A stretch of 64,000 nt of DNA from Deferribacteraceae bacterium V6Fe1. GTDB lineage: Bacteria > Chrysiogenota > Deferribacteres > Deferribacterales > Deferrivibrionaceae. Positions 18,396 through 27,968 of the stretch are shown here, piece by piece. Both the position numbers and the translations under genes were made by a program. A model generated the notes under the pieces. The model was not told the DNA's origin and did no database searches. It was given only the letters and a program-made list of their open reading frames with translations. Positions within the stretch are counted from its first letter, which is position 1; the number at the start of each line of letters is the position of its first letter. The stretch is from the NCBI GenBank assembly GCA_022813675.1, contig CP063375.1, forward strand, positions 2,058,001 to 2,122,000, read 5' to 3'.

Positions 18396-18815
18396 ATGAA
18401 AGTAAAAGAGATTATGACAAAGAATGTTATCTCAATCAGAGACACACTACCAATTAAAGATGCCGTTATTATTCTAAGGAGAAATAAAATATCAGGAGCT
18501 CCTGTATTAGATGAAAGCGGTAAAGTTGTAGGTGTTTTTAGCGAATCAAACATTTTGGACAAGCTTCCGGATATTTTAGAAGAAGCTGATAAAATACCGA
18601 TGGTAGATGTTCAGGAGTTAACCTCACCTCCTGTCTCCACAGTAATGGGTAAGCCACCCATTGTTGTCAGAAGTGATGAGGATATAAGAAATGTTGCAAA
18701 AATATTTTTGGAAAAATATATCCACCGCGTGCCTGTTGTTGATGACGATAAACTTGTGGGGATAATTTCCCTTGGTGACGTTTTAAAGGCTTTTAGTGAG
18801 GTAAAGTTATGTTAA
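18396..18815 (+). CDS. CBS-domain-pair protein
   Basis: 139 residues made of two CBS repeats. The first contains VKEIMTKNVISIRDTLPIKDA and GVFSESNILDKLPDI; the second contains VSTVMGKPPIVVRSDEDI, HRVPVVDDDKLVGIISLGDV. Stand-alone CBS pairs bind adenine nucleotides and regulate a partner protein; the partner cannot be read from sequence. Its ATG follows a GGGAG ribosome site after a 93-base AT-rich gap in which I see no convincing promoter. It overlaps the DUF169 gene by 7 bases. Confidence 0.9.
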   Translation: MKVKEIMTKNVISIRDTLPIKDAVIILRRNKISGAPVLDESGKVVGVFSESNILDKLPDILEEADKIPMVDVQELTSPPVSTVMGKPPIVVRSDEDIRNVAKIFLEKYIHRVPVVDDDKLVGIISLGDVLKAFSEVKLC

Positions 18816-19558
18816 ACCTTTATGAATCCCTTAACAATTTTTTAAGACTTCAAACCATACCTGTCGGAGTAAACTTACTTAAAGATATGCCCAATGTAAA
18901 GGTAAGATTAAAAGATAGAAAAATAACCGTATGCCAACAAATAGCATATTCAAGATATTACGGGTGGTCAACCCTGATAACCAAAGATGATAGTTTTTGT
19001 GTCCTTGGGGCATCATGCACAGGCTTGATAAAACCTCCCAAAAGGGTGCTAAATGGGGAGGTAAATTGCAACATCTATCAAAAAGATATCGTTTCAGCAA
19101 AAAAAATGCAGGAAAATATGCCTCGTGTGTCTGAAGAGATAAAGTCGGTATTAACCTACCCCCTCAACAGGCCAATTGATGGTATTTCACCTGATGTAGT
19201 AGTTTTTTACTGCAACACCGCTCAAGCAATGAGAATGGTACAGGCATTTTTATATGAAAAAGGGGGGGAATTTAATTTTAATTCTTCAGGGGACGCAGGG
19301 GTATGTTCAAGGGCAGTTGCCGAAAGTTACATCAAAAGAAAACCTGTAATAGAAATCCCTTGCCTTGGTGATAGAAGATTTGCAATGGCACAAGACTTCG
19401 AGCTTGCCATTGGATTCCCATACAGCATGAAAGATGAAATCATAAAAGGGCTTGAAAGCACTCACAAAGCCGGAATAAGATACCCTATTCCGTTTCAAAT
19501 ACCTGACCTGTGTGATTTGCCCAAAACTTACACTACACTGCCGGAAGATTTAGATTAA
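18809..19558 (+). CDS. DUF169 family protein
   Basis: 249 residues. Landmarks of the family seen here are the opening LNNFLRLQTIPVGVNLL, CQQIAYSRYYGWS with the invariant cysteine and YGWS, CVLGASCTGLIKPP, and the C-terminal CLGDRRFAMAQDFELAIGFP. No signal peptide or membrane helix is present. The function of DUF169 is not known to me; conserved cysteines and presence in anaerobes suggest cofactor or redox involvement. It overlaps the CBS gene start-to-stop by 7 bases and overlaps the 3' end of the convergent endonuclease V gene by 9 bases. Confidence 0.85.
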   Translation: MLNLYESLNNFLRLQTIPVGVNLLKDMPNVKVRLKDRKITVCQQIAYSRYYGWSTLITKDDSFCVLGASCTGLIKPPKRVLNGEVNCNIYQKDIVSAKKMQENMPRVSEEIKSVLTYPLNRPIDGISPDVVVFYCNTAQAMRMVQAFLYEKGGEFNFNSSGDAGVCSRAVAESYIKRKPVIEIPCLGDRRFAMAQDFELAIGFPYSMKDEIIKGLESTHKAGIRYPIPFQIPDLCDLPKTYTTLPEDLD

Positions 19559-20194
19559 TTCACTACGCCTGAGTTTATTTGAATAGATATGTGCAATCCT
19601 TGTAGGCTCAGGTAATTTGTATTTGCCAACGTATTTCATAATAACTGTCAAAGATGAATTTATATCAATCAAATTACCTGGTGATACAAAAACAGGCCTG
19701 CACCCCTCTTTTATCCTAAGTACAGCCCCCACCTCTTTACCTTTATAATATAATATTGAATATGCCCCTTTTTTATCCGGTGGGACGTCATATTCACCAA
19801 CAAGTCTGTTTTTTGCACACCCGATTGTAGGAATTTTCAATACAATACCTAAGTGACTTGCAAGCCCAAGCCCTCTCGGATGAGCAACCCCTTGAGCATC
19901 ACAAATAATAATATCAGGCACATTTACTAATTTTTTAAAGGTATTCATAATCAAAGGCAATTCTCTAAACGAAAGTAACCCTGGGATATAAGGTAATTTA
20001 ACACCCATTTTATGAAACTTTGCCTCAACAATATTAAACATTTTATCCAAAACAACTATCGAACAAAAACCTATATTAGAATATCTATCAAACGAAACAT
20101 CAACCCCAGCAACAAGTTTGACATCATTTTCATATGGACAAATAACGAGTTTTTCTGCTAATCTTTTCTGTAGCTTAATTAAGTGTTCATACAT
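19550..20194 (-). CDS. nfi: Endonuclease V (deoxyinosine-specific)
   Basis: Endonuclease V cuts DNA 3' to hypoxanthine (deoxyinosine) and starts repair of deaminated adenine. The 214 residues from ATG 20194 match family length; a longer frame from 20308 would run into the divergent gene's start and adds non-family sequence. Motifs: GVDVSFD (first catalytic Asp), YIPGLLSFRELPLI (Glu and the wedge-region PYIP), IICDAQGVAHPRGLGLASHLG (second Asp), and GCAKNRLVGE. It is divergent from the patatin gene, with 44 bases between the start codons. Confidence 0.95.
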   Translation of the reverse strand: MYEHLIKLQKRLAEKLVICPYENDVKLVAGVDVSFDRYSNIGFCSIVVLDKMFNIVEAKFHKMGVKLPYIPGLLSFRELPLIMNTFKKLVNVPDIIICDAQGVAHPRGLGLASHLGIVLKIPTIGCAKNRLVGEYDVPPDKKGAYSILYYKGKEVGAVLRIKEGCRPVFVSPGNLIDINSSLTVIMKYVGKYKLPEPTRIAHIYSNKLRRSELI

Positions 20195-20238
20195 ACAAGC
20201 TTTATATGTTAAAACCAAAAAAATTGTAAGGATTTTAT

Positions 20239-21120
20239 ATGAAAATAGGTTTGGCTTTAGGTAGCGGTGCTGCGAGAGGGCTTGCCCATGTAGGAATATT
20301 AAAGGCATTTGAAGAAGAAGGTGTCAAACCTTACGCTATAACTGGGAGCAGTATGGGTGCTCTAATTGGTGGTATTTACGCATCCGGATATCCAATAGAA
20401 AAGATAGAGGAGTTTATATTAAATCTTGATTTTGGGGTTTTTAAAAATATTGTAGATTTTAAATTGTCAAAAGCCGGCATCGTAGATGGCAAAAAAATAG
20501 AAGATTTTTTGGAATCTGTAATTAACGAGAGGGAGATAAATAATCTCAAAATAAAATATGCGTGTGTCGCAACAGACTCGCTAACCGGCCTTGAAGTCAT
20601 CTTTAATAAAGGAGATTTAATTAAAGCTATCAGAGCAAGTATCTCATTCCCGGGGGTCTTTATCCCTGTCTACTATGACGGGATGTTTTTAATAGATGGT
20701 GGGGTCAAAAATCCTGTTCCAGCTGACATTTTACCTGAGGAATGCGACGTAAAAATTGCTGTGGACGTAGGCCCATTTGTTGTAAAAGACAAGCTCATAA
20801 AAAAATATTTTAAAAATCATCAAACCAAGACAAAGAAAAATATAAATGAGTCGTTTAATACCTTAATCAAACAGATATTTAACTTTAATAACGATGAGGA
20901 AATAAAATACCCTTCAATGTTAGAAACTTTAGTTCAAACAATTGCCATAATGCAAGAAAGTATTTATGAACACAAAATTAAATTTCAAAAAAATGTAATA
21001 GAAGTCAAACCTGACCTTGATGATTACAAACTAACTGATTTTACTAAGGCTAAAGAGATTCTTGAAATAGGATATAAAGAAGGTAAGAAAATTTTAAGGG
21101 AGGTAAATCTTGGACAATAA
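20239..21120 (+). CDS. Patatin-like phospholipase (RssA-type)
   Basis: 293 residues with the patatin catalytic dyad elements: oxyanion hole GSGAARGLAHVGIL (residues 7-20), nucleophile GSSMG (around 38-42) and Asp in DGGVKNPVP (around 154). Patatins hydrolyse acyl ester bonds of phospholipids. No signal peptide is present, so the enzyme is likely cytoplasmic or peripheral. The C-terminal third (lysine-rich around 185-215) is less conserved. It overlaps the TTG start of bioY by 11 bases. Confidence 0.9.
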   Translation: MKIGLALGSGAARGLAHVGILKAFEEEGVKPYAITGSSMGALIGGIYASGYPIEKIEEFILNLDFGVFKNIVDFKLSKAGIVDGKKIEDFLESVINEREINNLKIKYACVATDSLTGLEVIFNKGDLIKAIRASISFPGVFIPVYYDGMFLIDGGVKNPVPADILPEECDVKIAVDVGPFVVKDKLIKKYFKNHQTKTKKNINESFNTLIKQIFNFNNDEEIKYPSMLETLVQTIAIMQESIYEHKIKFQKNVIEVKPDLDDYKLTDFTKAKEILEIGYKEGKKILREVNLGQ

Positions 21121-21634
21121 AAAGATTGCATATGCGGGGATAACAACCGCACTAATGATTGTAAGCACTTTCATCAAAATCCCGTTTCAGCCGGTGCCAA
21201 TAACTTTGCAGCCATTTATAGTATTATTGATACCCATGATTTTTGGAGTAAAAATATCATTTATTGGAATATTTTTGTATCTTCTTTTAGGCTTGCTTGG
21301 GCTGCCCGTTTTTGCTAATGGCGGCGGATTGTCATACTTTCTGCAGCCGACATTTGGTTATTTGATTGGTTTTTTGTTTGCAGCAATACCTATCGGATTT
21401 TTATCACAAAAGATTGAAGGTTTTAAGGGGAAATTTATCGGCGGTCTTATCGGTCTTATTTTGATATACTCTCTTGGAGTATTGTATTTGTATTACAATA
21501 TAAATTTTATTCAAAACAAAGCTTTTGCACTATCGACTGCTTTGAAAGTCGGATTCCTTTTGCCCATTGGATTTGATTTTATTAAGCTGATAATTGCTTG
21601 TATAATAAGCAACAAAATTAACTTTAACAAATAA
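21110..21634 (+). CDS. bioY: Biotin transporter S component BioY
   Basis: BioY is the membrane substrate-capture component of an ECF-type biotin importer, able in some species to act without the ECF module. 174 residues, about six membrane helices, with family motifs IPFQPVPITLQPFIVLL, LLGLPVFANGGGLSYFLQP and TFGYLIGFLFAA. The start is TTG at 21110 with a strong AGGGAGG site. No ECF ATPase genes lie nearby. It overlaps the patatin gene by 11 bases, an unexpected pairing that I take as operon economy rather than function. Confidence 0.93.
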   Translation: MDNKKIAYAGITTALMIVSTFIKIPFQPVPITLQPFIVLLIPMIFGVKISFIGIFLYLLLGLLGLPVFANGGGLSYFLQPTFGYLIGFLFAAIPIGFLSQKIEGFKGKFIGGLIGLILIYSLGVLYLYYNINFIQNKAFALSTALKVGFLLPIGFDFIKLIIACIISNKINFNK

Positions 21635-21662
21635 AAAGGGAGTGCAGTTTTCTGCACTCCCT
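21632..21662 (-). terminator. Terminator between bioY and the malic enzyme gene
   Basis: Perfect 10-base stem GGGAGTGCAG/CTGCACTCCC with a TTTT loop (21638-21661). On the minus strand it is followed by five T residues, so it mainly ends the malic enzyme transcript; it may also slow readthrough from bioY. Confidence 0.85.
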
Positions 21663-21671
21663 ATAAACCCT

Positions 21672-23966
21672 CTATTTACACAATTTATCTCTATTTGCCT
21701 TTTTAAATTCTGCATCAACAACAGCGATTGCAGCCAGATTCACTATTTCATCCGAATCACTTCCTCTCTGAAGCACATGAACAGAATGACAAAAACCCTG
21801 CAAAATAGGTCCAATAGCTGTACCGTTTCCTAACCTGTAAAGCAACTTGTATGCAATGTTACCAGCTTCAAGATTTGGGAACACCAATACATTAGCATCA
21901 CCCTTTATGGCAGAAAATGGGAATGCTTCTTCAGCTATAGGCGGATATGTTGCGGTATCAGCTTGCATATCACCATCTATTACAAGTGAAGGGTCTTTCT
22001 CTTTAACAAGATTCATCGCTTCAGCCACCTTAACAGTCCTTGGTATCTTAACACTGCCAAAGTTAGTAAATGAAAGCATAGCAATTTTAGGCTCAATATC
22101 AAACTTTTTGCAAGTCTCAGCTGACTGAATAGCTATTTGTGAAAGTGCCTCAGCATCTGGCTCAATATTAACTGTAGTATCAGCACAAAGAACAAGTCTG
22201 TCTTTAAATACCATAAAATATGCACCGGAAGGAACTTTATACCCTTTTTTGAGAGGAACAGTTTCAAGGAGAGGTTTGATAGAATCACCATAGCTTCTTG
22301 AATAACCTGTTATTAAACAGTCTGCATCACCATTAAGAACCATCATAGAGCCAAAATAATTGAAAATTTTAACAAGTCTTCTTTCTGCCTCAATATATGT
22401 CATACCTTTTCTCTGTCTTAATTTAAACAAGTAGTCGGCATATTGAGACAACTTATTGGATTTCTCCGGATTGATTATCTCAATCCCTTCAAGACTAAGA
22501 TTATGTCTTTCAGCCTTCATTTTTATTATTTCTTCATTACCAAGAAGTATCGGAGTACCAATGCCCTCTTCAACAATTTTGTGTGCTGCAATAAGGACCT
22601 TATCATATTCCCCTTCAGGCATAACAATCCTCTTGGGAGTTTCTTTTGCTCTATTAATAATTTGTCTTGTAAATTCTTTGGCAACAGAAAGTCTTGATTC
22701 AAGATAAGATTTATATGCATCCCAATCTGTTATGGTAATCCTTGCTACACCAGAATCAATAGCAGCTTTGGCAACAGCAGGTGCTACCCTTGTGAGCGCT
22801 CTTGGGTCAAAAGGTTTTGGAATAATATAGTCTTTTCCAAACTCTATTTTTTTCAAACCATAAGCTTTACAAACTGACTCTGGCACCTCTTCTTTCGCCA
22901 ATTCAGCCAAAGCTTTTACCGCAGCAATTTTCATCTCTTCATTAATCTTTTTAGCCCTTACATCAAGAGCACCTCTAAATATGAAAGGGAATCCCAAAAC
23001 ATTATTAACCTGATTTGGATAATCAGAACGGCCTGTACCCATTATTGCATCCCCTCTTACCTCAGCTACCTCTTCAGGGGTAATTTCAGGGTCAGGGTTA
23101 GCCATAGCCAAAATAATCGGGTTTCTCGACATAGACTGAACCATCTTCTTGGTAACAGCACCCTTTACGGAAAGCCCTAAAAATACGTCTGCACCATCCA
23201 TAGCATCTTCAAGCGTCCTAAGATCAGTTTCAATGGCAAAGAGCTCTTTATACTTATTCATCCCTTCAGTTCTGCCCTTATAAACGACACCTTTGGTATC
23301 GCACAAAATAAGGTTCTCTTTTTTAACTCCCAAAGAAACAATAAGCTTTGCAATTGCTATTCCTGCAGCACCAGCACCATTAATAACTACCCTTATCTTA
23401 TCAATTTTTTTATTAACCAAATCCAAAGCATTCAACAATGCAGCTGCACAAATAATCGCGGTGCCATGCTGGTCGTCATGAAAAACAGGGATATTTAACT
23501 TATCTACCAATGTTTCCTCAATATAAAAGCAATCGGGAGCTTTAATATCTTCTAAGTTTATTCCGCCAAAAGTGGGCTCTAAAAGCTCGCAAGCTTTTAT
23601 AATATCATCAGGATTTTGAGAATTAAGCTCTATATCAAACACATCCACATCAGCAAATCTTTTGAAAAGAACCCCTTTCCCCTCCATTACCGGCTTGCCT
23701 GCCAAAGGCCCAATATTACCAAGACCTAATACAGCCGTACCATTTGACACAACTGCCACCAGGTTACCTTTGGCGGTGTATTCGTAAACTAGCTCAGGGT
23801 TCTGCTCTATTTCCAAGCATGGAAAAGCGACACCAGGGCTATAAGCCAATGAAAGATCTTTTTGGGTAAAACAAGGCTTTGTAGCTACGACTTCTATTTT
23901 ACCCTTTCGTCCCATTGAGTGGTATAAAAGTGCGTCCTCTTTAGTAAATTTTGATTTTTTTGACAT
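21672..23966 (-). CDS. maeB: NADP-dependent malic enzyme fused to a phosphotransacetylase-like domain
   Basis: Converts malate to pyruvate with reduction of NAD(P). The N-terminal 400 residues are malic enzyme ([46 protein letters not shown] site). The C-terminal half from about 430 is a phosphate-acetyltransferase-like domain ([36 protein letters not shown]), the architecture of MaeB, where it is regulatory (acetyl-CoA sensing). Length of 764 residues is typical. The start is ATG 23966, placed seven bases after GGAGG; an in-frame ATG at 23978 is part of that site. Links C4 acids with acetyl-CoA metabolism, consistent with the acetate genes upstream. Confidence 0.95.
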   Translation of the reverse strand: MSKKSKFTKEDALLYHSMGRKGKIEVVATKPCFTQKDLSLAYSPGVAFPCLEIEQNPELVYEYTAKGNLVAVVSNGTAVLGLGNIGPLAGKPVMEGKGVLFKRFADVDVFDIELNSQNPDDIIKACELLEPTFGGINLEDIKAPDCFYIEETLVDKLNIPVFHDDQHGTAIICAAALLNALDLVNKKIDKIRVVINGAGAAGIAIAKLIVSLGVKKENLILCDTKGVVYKGRTEGMNKYKELFAIETDLRTLEDAMDGADVFLGLSVKGAVTKKMVQSMSRNPIILAMANPDPEITPEEVAEVRGDAIMGTGRSDYPNQVNNVLGFPFIFRGALDVRAKKINEEMKIAAVKALAELAKEEVPESVCKAYGLKKIEFGKDYIIPKPFDPRALTRVAPAVAKAAIDSGVARITITDWDAYKSYLESRLSVAKEFTRQIINRAKETPKRIVMPEGEYDKVLIAAHKIVEEGIGTPILLGNEEIIKMKAERHNLSLEGIEIINPEKSNKLSQYADYLFKLRQRKGMTYIEAERRLVKIFNYFGSMMVLNGDADCLITGYSRSYGDSIKPLLETVPLKKGYKVPSGAYFMVFKDRLVLCADTTVNIEPDAEALSQIAIQSAETCKKFDIEPKIAMLSFTNFGSVKIPRTVKVAEAMNLVKEKDPSLVIDGDMQADTATYPPIAEEAFPFSAIKGDANVLVFPNLEAGNIAYKLLYRLGNGTAIGPILQGFCHSVHVLQRGSDSDEIVNLAAIAVVDAEFKKANRDKLCK

Positions 23967-24555
23967 ATTGTCCTCCATTTTTTTGCATTAAGATAATAAA
24001 CTATAAATCAACTTTAATATGATGTAAACAGAAAATGCAAATAAAATTTAAATCACAAGTTCATTAAACATTGAATAGATAAAATCTATATTAGTCATTT
24101 TATTATTGAAAACATAAAATTTAACACCTTCTAATATTCCATATTAATTTCATATAAATCACTTAAAATAGATTTATTTTATCTCATAACTAGCTATAAA
24201 TAAATACTTATATACAATTTAAGACATATTTAATAGTTTAAAAATCAAATAAATGAATAACTTGATTTTACAACATTTTTATTTTTTATATATTTTTCCT
24301 ATCAAAAAGTATTAAAACATCAATTAGGGCTACCGTAGTTTAAAATAACGGTATAATTATGTAAAACAATATAAATTTTACATAGTTTAATCGGCCATAT
24401 TATTTTACATATAATTAAATTTTTTGAAAAACTTAGACATAAAAACCTATGAATCACTATTCATGCAAAATCAATCCATAAAATTACCAATTTAATATTT
24501 AAATTTAAGAGAAATTGTGTTAACCATTCTACCTAAAAAAAATTAAGGGGAAACT
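23967..24555. other. Long AT-rich intergenic region, no gene recognised
   Basis: About 590 bases between the divergent malic enzyme and purine permease genes with no credible reading frame or RNA gene. A small hairpin TACCGT/ACGGTA (24331-24336 with 24348-24353, 11-base loop) overlaps a TATAAT (24352-24357) that lacks a good -35. I looked for a purine riboswitch (GTTTCTACC, CCGTAAA cores) before the permease and did not find one. Presumably carries both promoters. Confidence 0.6.
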
Positions 24556-25854
24556 ATGTTAGAAAAATTGTTTAAATTAAAAGAAAACAATACTGACGTA
24601 AAAACTGAAATTATTGCAGGGATAACGACATTTATGACCATGGCTTATATTATTTTTGTAAACCCTGCAATCCTATCTAAAACCGGAATGGATTTCGGTG
24701 CAGTAATGATGGCAACGGTATTGGCTTCCGGATTTACCACCATCTTAATGGGGCTTTTGGTAAATTACCCCTTTGCACTTGCACCCGGAATGGGGCTAAA
24801 TGCATACTTTACATATACCGTAGTTATGCAGATGGGATACCCTTGGCAAACAGCTTTGGGTGCTGTATTTATTTCAGGGGTAATCTTTTTAGCGCTAACA
24901 TTTGCAAGGATAAGACAGATAATAGTTTATGCCATACCTGAAAACATTAAAATTGCAACAGCAGGCGGTATAGGTTTATTTATTACACTTATCGGCATGG
25001 AAGAGGCAAAAATAATTGTCGATAATCCTGCTACATTGGTTTCATTAGGAGATATTATGAGCCCTGTGCCGCTCATGACACTTCTTGGAGTCATAATAAT
25101 AGGAGCTTTGATGGCACGCAAAGTAAAAGGCTCAATATTAATAGGTATGCTCATAATATGGGTAATCGGACTTTTATTCGGACTTAGCACATTCAAAGGG
25201 ATAGTAGGTACACCTCCCGATATTTCTCCTGTATTTCTTCAATTAGACATAAGGGGTGCTCTTGATATAGGCATTTTCGGAATAATCTTCGCTTTTTTAT
25301 TTGTCGACCTTTTTGACACTACAGGGACACTCGTTGGGATAGCAAAACAAGGTGGCTTTATAAAAGAAAATAACGAATTCCCACGAGTAAACAGAGCTCT
25401 TACTGTTGACTCTATCGGGACTGTTGCAGGAAGTATGTTAGGTACATCAACTGTAACTACTTATATTGAAAGTGCATCAGGTATTGCTGCCGGTGGTAAA
25501 ACGGGGCTTACCGCCGTAGTTACCGGAATATTATTTTTACTGTCAATGTTTATCTCCCCTCTTGCCGAATCTATTCCAGTATTTGCAACCGCACCCGCAC
25601 TTATAATCGTAGGTGTATTAATGCTAAAATCTGTAACCACAATAGATTGGAATGACTTTACCGAAAGTCTTCCTGCATTTATCGTAATTGTTTCAATGCC
25701 TTTCACCTACAGCATTGCAACAGGAATATCATTAGGCTTTATCTTCTACCCTGTCATAAAACTTCTTGCCGGAAGACACAAGGAGGTCAGTATTCCGGTT
25801 TGGGTATTAGCAGTATTATTCATTTTAAGATTTATTTATCTTGGCGGAAATTAA
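24556..25854 (+). CDS. AzgA-type NCS2 purine permease (adenine/guanine/hypoxanthine)
   Basis: 432 residues, about 12-14 membrane helices. AzgA-family motifs are EIIAGITTFMTMAYIIFVNP at the start, ALAPGMGLNAYFTYTVV, VDLFDTTGTLVGIAKQGG in the middle, and TYIESASGIAAGGKTGLTAV, where substrate-contact Asp/Glu occur. These permeases import purine bases with protons. Ribosome site AAGGGG. The gene is monocistronic, ending at a strong terminator shared with the convergent transketolase gene. Confidence 0.93.
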   Translation: MLEKLFKLKENNTDVKTEIIAGITTFMTMAYIIFVNPAILSKTGMDFGAVMMATVLASGFTTILMGLLVNYPFALAPGMGLNAYFTYTVVMQMGYPWQTALGAVFISGVIFLALTFARIRQIIVYAIPENIKIATAGGIGLFITLIGMEEAKIIVDNPATLVSLGDIMSPVPLMTLLGVIIIGALMARKVKGSILIGMLIIWVIGLLFGLSTFKGIVGTPPDISPVFLQLDIRGALDIGIFGIIFAFLFVDLFDTTGTLVGIAKQGGFIKENNEFPRVNRALTVDSIGTVAGSMLGTSTVTTYIESASGIAAGGKTGLTAVVTGILFLLSMFISPLAESIPVFATAPALIIVGVLMLKSVTTIDWNDFTESLPAFIVIVSMPFTYSIATGISLGFIFYPVIKLLAGRHKEVSIPVWVLAVLFILRFIYLGGN

Positions 25855-25860
25855 ATAAAA

Positions 25861-25889
25861 AAAAGGGGGCAGATAAGCCTGCCCCTTTT
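25861..25889. terminator. Bidirectional terminator between purine permease and transketolase genes
   Basis: Stem GGGGCAG/CTGCCCC (25866-25872 with 25879-25885) flanked by AAAA and TTTT, giving an extended stem with T tracts on both strands. It abuts the transketolase stop codon at 25890. Confidence 0.85.
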
Positions 25890-27809
25890 CTATTTCAATA
25901 ATTCTTTTATAGATTCAGCAACACTTGCAGGGTCAATTTTAAGAAGCTTAAAGATTTCTTCAGGTTTTCCTGAATAAGCATAATTTGTAGGACCAAAAGT
26001 CTTCAACTTAAAAGACAGCCCATTCTCCATAGCTAAAAGAGATAATGTCGCGGCGACACCACTATATGACAAATGATCTTCATAAGTAAAAGCAAACCCG
26101 CTATCTAAATATTTTTTAATCTCGAAAATATCAAAGCTGAGTGGAGATGCAATATTTATAACGGCAAGCTCAATCCCGTCTTTCAAAAGTAGATCTCTTA
26201 CCTTCAAGGCGTAAGATGTCATTGTGCCATATGTAATCAGCGGATACTTACCATCCCTTACAATATCTATCTTACCATAAGAATATTCGTAATCTTCATC
26301 AAAATATACGCTACCATCTTCTTTCGTAATCACAGGAAGTTTTGACCTGCCCATAGCCACAAGATAGTTTCCGTATTCAGAAACCGCATATCTTACAAGC
26401 CTGTCGGTCTGATTAGGGTCGGCAGGCACCAACACTTTAAAATTAGGGATATTTCTCATTGTGCCGACATAATCTACGCACTGATGAGTTTTCCCGTCTT
26501 CTCCTACATCAATACCTACATGGGTAGTAACAACCTTCACGTTGCCATCATTTATATCCGTAAGCCTTTGTTGGTTATATGTTTCATCCACACCAAAAAC
26601 ACCAAAATCAGCAAATACGGCAACTACTCCATTTACACTTGCAGCTCCTGCAGCCACAGCAGTATGGTGCTCCTGAATACCGGATTGCACAAATCTTTCA
26701 GGAAACTCTTTCATCACCTTATCAAGCTTTACAGAACCAGCCAAATCGCAATCAAACGTAACTATAGGAGTAAATGATTTATCCGTAACTGAAAGATGCA
26801 CCAAATCCGCAATGGCATTTCCAAAAGCAGACCTGTTGTCAGTCTTTGTATCGGCAGAGTATACTTTTGGCATACCCTTGCCAATCTTAACACTGTTTCT
26901 GATAATTTTATGCTCATCTTTATTGTATACAAAACCTTTTCTTTTCTCTTCATATTTTTCGATATCATTTTCAACGCCCAGCTCTTTCAATGCGTCAGCC
27001 AGCTGCTCTTTTGACAAAGGTTTACCATGATAATCAGCTATATTTTCCATAAAAGATACGCCTTTGCCCATTACGGTATTTGCCAAAATCATAACCGGCC
27101 TGTCTATTGTTTGAGCTTTAGAAAAGGCATCGTAAATTTCATCAAAATTATGCCCGTCAATCTCAAGGACTACCCAACCATCTGCGATATATTCATCTTT
27201 TATGTTTTGAGGCATCACCTTGCCTATATCTCCGCTAATTTGAAGTCTGTTATAATCCACAACCGCTGTAATATTTTTTAGATTGTATTTGACAGCAAAC
27301 CTTCTTGCCTCACTTATCTGACCTTTCTGCTGCTCACCATCCCCCATAAATACGTAGATATTATAATCAAGATTATTTGCTCTTCCTGCAATTGCCATAC
27401 CGCACGCAGCTGAAAGCCCTTGCCCTAAATTACCTGTAGTCCACTCAACCCCTTTGACCATCCTTTCGATATGCCCTTCATAAATACTTCCTGCAAGCCT
27501 GAAATAAGCAATAGCATCATCAATATTAAAAAAACCGTTTCTACCAAGTGCAGAGTACACACCAGGAGAAGTGTGCCCGTGAGATACGACAACCCTATCT
27601 CTATCCAAAGCGTTAACATTGCCAGGATTAATATTGGCAAATTTGTAAACAGTAAGATACAAGTCGATAGATGACATTGAACCGCCGGGGTGCCCACTTG
27701 CAGCCAGTGTTGTCATTTTTAAAATATCACCTCTGCAAGTAGTAGCTAAATTTTCCAGGTATTTCTTATCTTCTGCGCTTAATTTACCGCTAAAACCTCT
27801 ATTGCTCAT
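25890..27809 (-). CDS. tkt: Transketolase
   Basis: Transfers two-carbon ketol units in the non-oxidative pentose phosphate pathway using thiamine diphosphate. A single 639-residue chain holds the N-terminal TPP domain (ASGHPGGSMSSIDLY, GDGEQQKGQISEARRFA, the TPP/metal motif), the pyrimidine domain (FVQSGIQEHHTAVAAGAASV) and the C-terminal domain. The usual TPP motif GDGE..EG has K in place of the second E, a tolerated position. The start is ATG 27809, nine bases after AGGGG; an in-frame ATG at 27851 lacks a ribosome site. It is divergent from the trmN6-like gene. Confidence 0.95.
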   Translation of the reverse strand: MSNRGFSGKLSAEDKKYLENLATTCRGDILKMTTLAASGHPGGSMSSIDLYLTVYKFANINPGNVNALDRDRVVVSHGHTSPGVYSALGRNGFFNIDDAIAYFRLAGSIYEGHIERMVKGVEWTTGNLGQGLSAACGMAIAGRANNLDYNIYVFMGDGEQQKGQISEARRFAVKYNLKNITAVVDYNRLQISGDIGKVMPQNIKDEYIADGWVVLEIDGHNFDEIYDAFSKAQTIDRPVMILANTVMGKGVSFMENIADYHGKPLSKEQLADALKELGVENDIEKYEEKRKGFVYNKDEHKIIRNSVKIGKGMPKVYSADTKTDNRSAFGNAIADLVHLSVTDKSFTPIVTFDCDLAGSVKLDKVMKEFPERFVQSGIQEHHTAVAAGAASVNGVVAVFADFGVFGVDETYNQQRLTDINDGNVKVVTTHVGIDVGEDGKTHQCVDYVGTMRNIPNFKVLVPADPNQTDRLVRYAVSEYGNYLVAMGRSKLPVITKEDGSVYFDEDYEYSYGKIDIVRDGKYPLITYGTMTSYALKVRDLLLKDGIELAVINIASPLSFDIFEIKKYLDSGFAFTYEDHLSYSGVAATLSLLAMENGLSFKLKTFGPTNYAYSGKPEEIFKLLKIDPASVAESIKELLK

Positions 27810-27933
27810 ACTTTCCCCTTGTGTTTTTGGCGAACTATACATTAAAAACAACCCAAGGTCAATATTTGTTAACCTCAGGCAGATTTGGAAATCGCAAAGT
27901 AACTTTAAGATAAGAAAAAAGGTAAAATTCCCC

Positions 27934-27961
27934 TTGTCATTTTTTGCCGATAATATAATAA
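27934..27961 (+). promoter_or_regulatory. Possible promoter with very short leader before the methyltransferase gene
   Basis: TTGTCA at 27934-27939 and TAATAA at 27956-27961 (16-base spacing), overlapping TATAAT at 27954-27959. The ATG is at 27969, so the predicted transcript would have only a few leader bases, and no ribosome site is visible. Weak evidence. Confidence 0.3.
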
Positions 27962-27968
27962 GTGTAGT

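Noticed and set aside
20195-20308. 38-residue N-terminal extension of endonuclease V
   Set aside because: It runs across the divergent patatin start and has no family similarity; ATG 20194 gives the usual length.
24300-24555. Purine riboswitch upstream of the AzgA-type permease
   Set aside because: The conserved core sequences and three-way junction were looked for and not found; only a small AT-rich hairpin is there.
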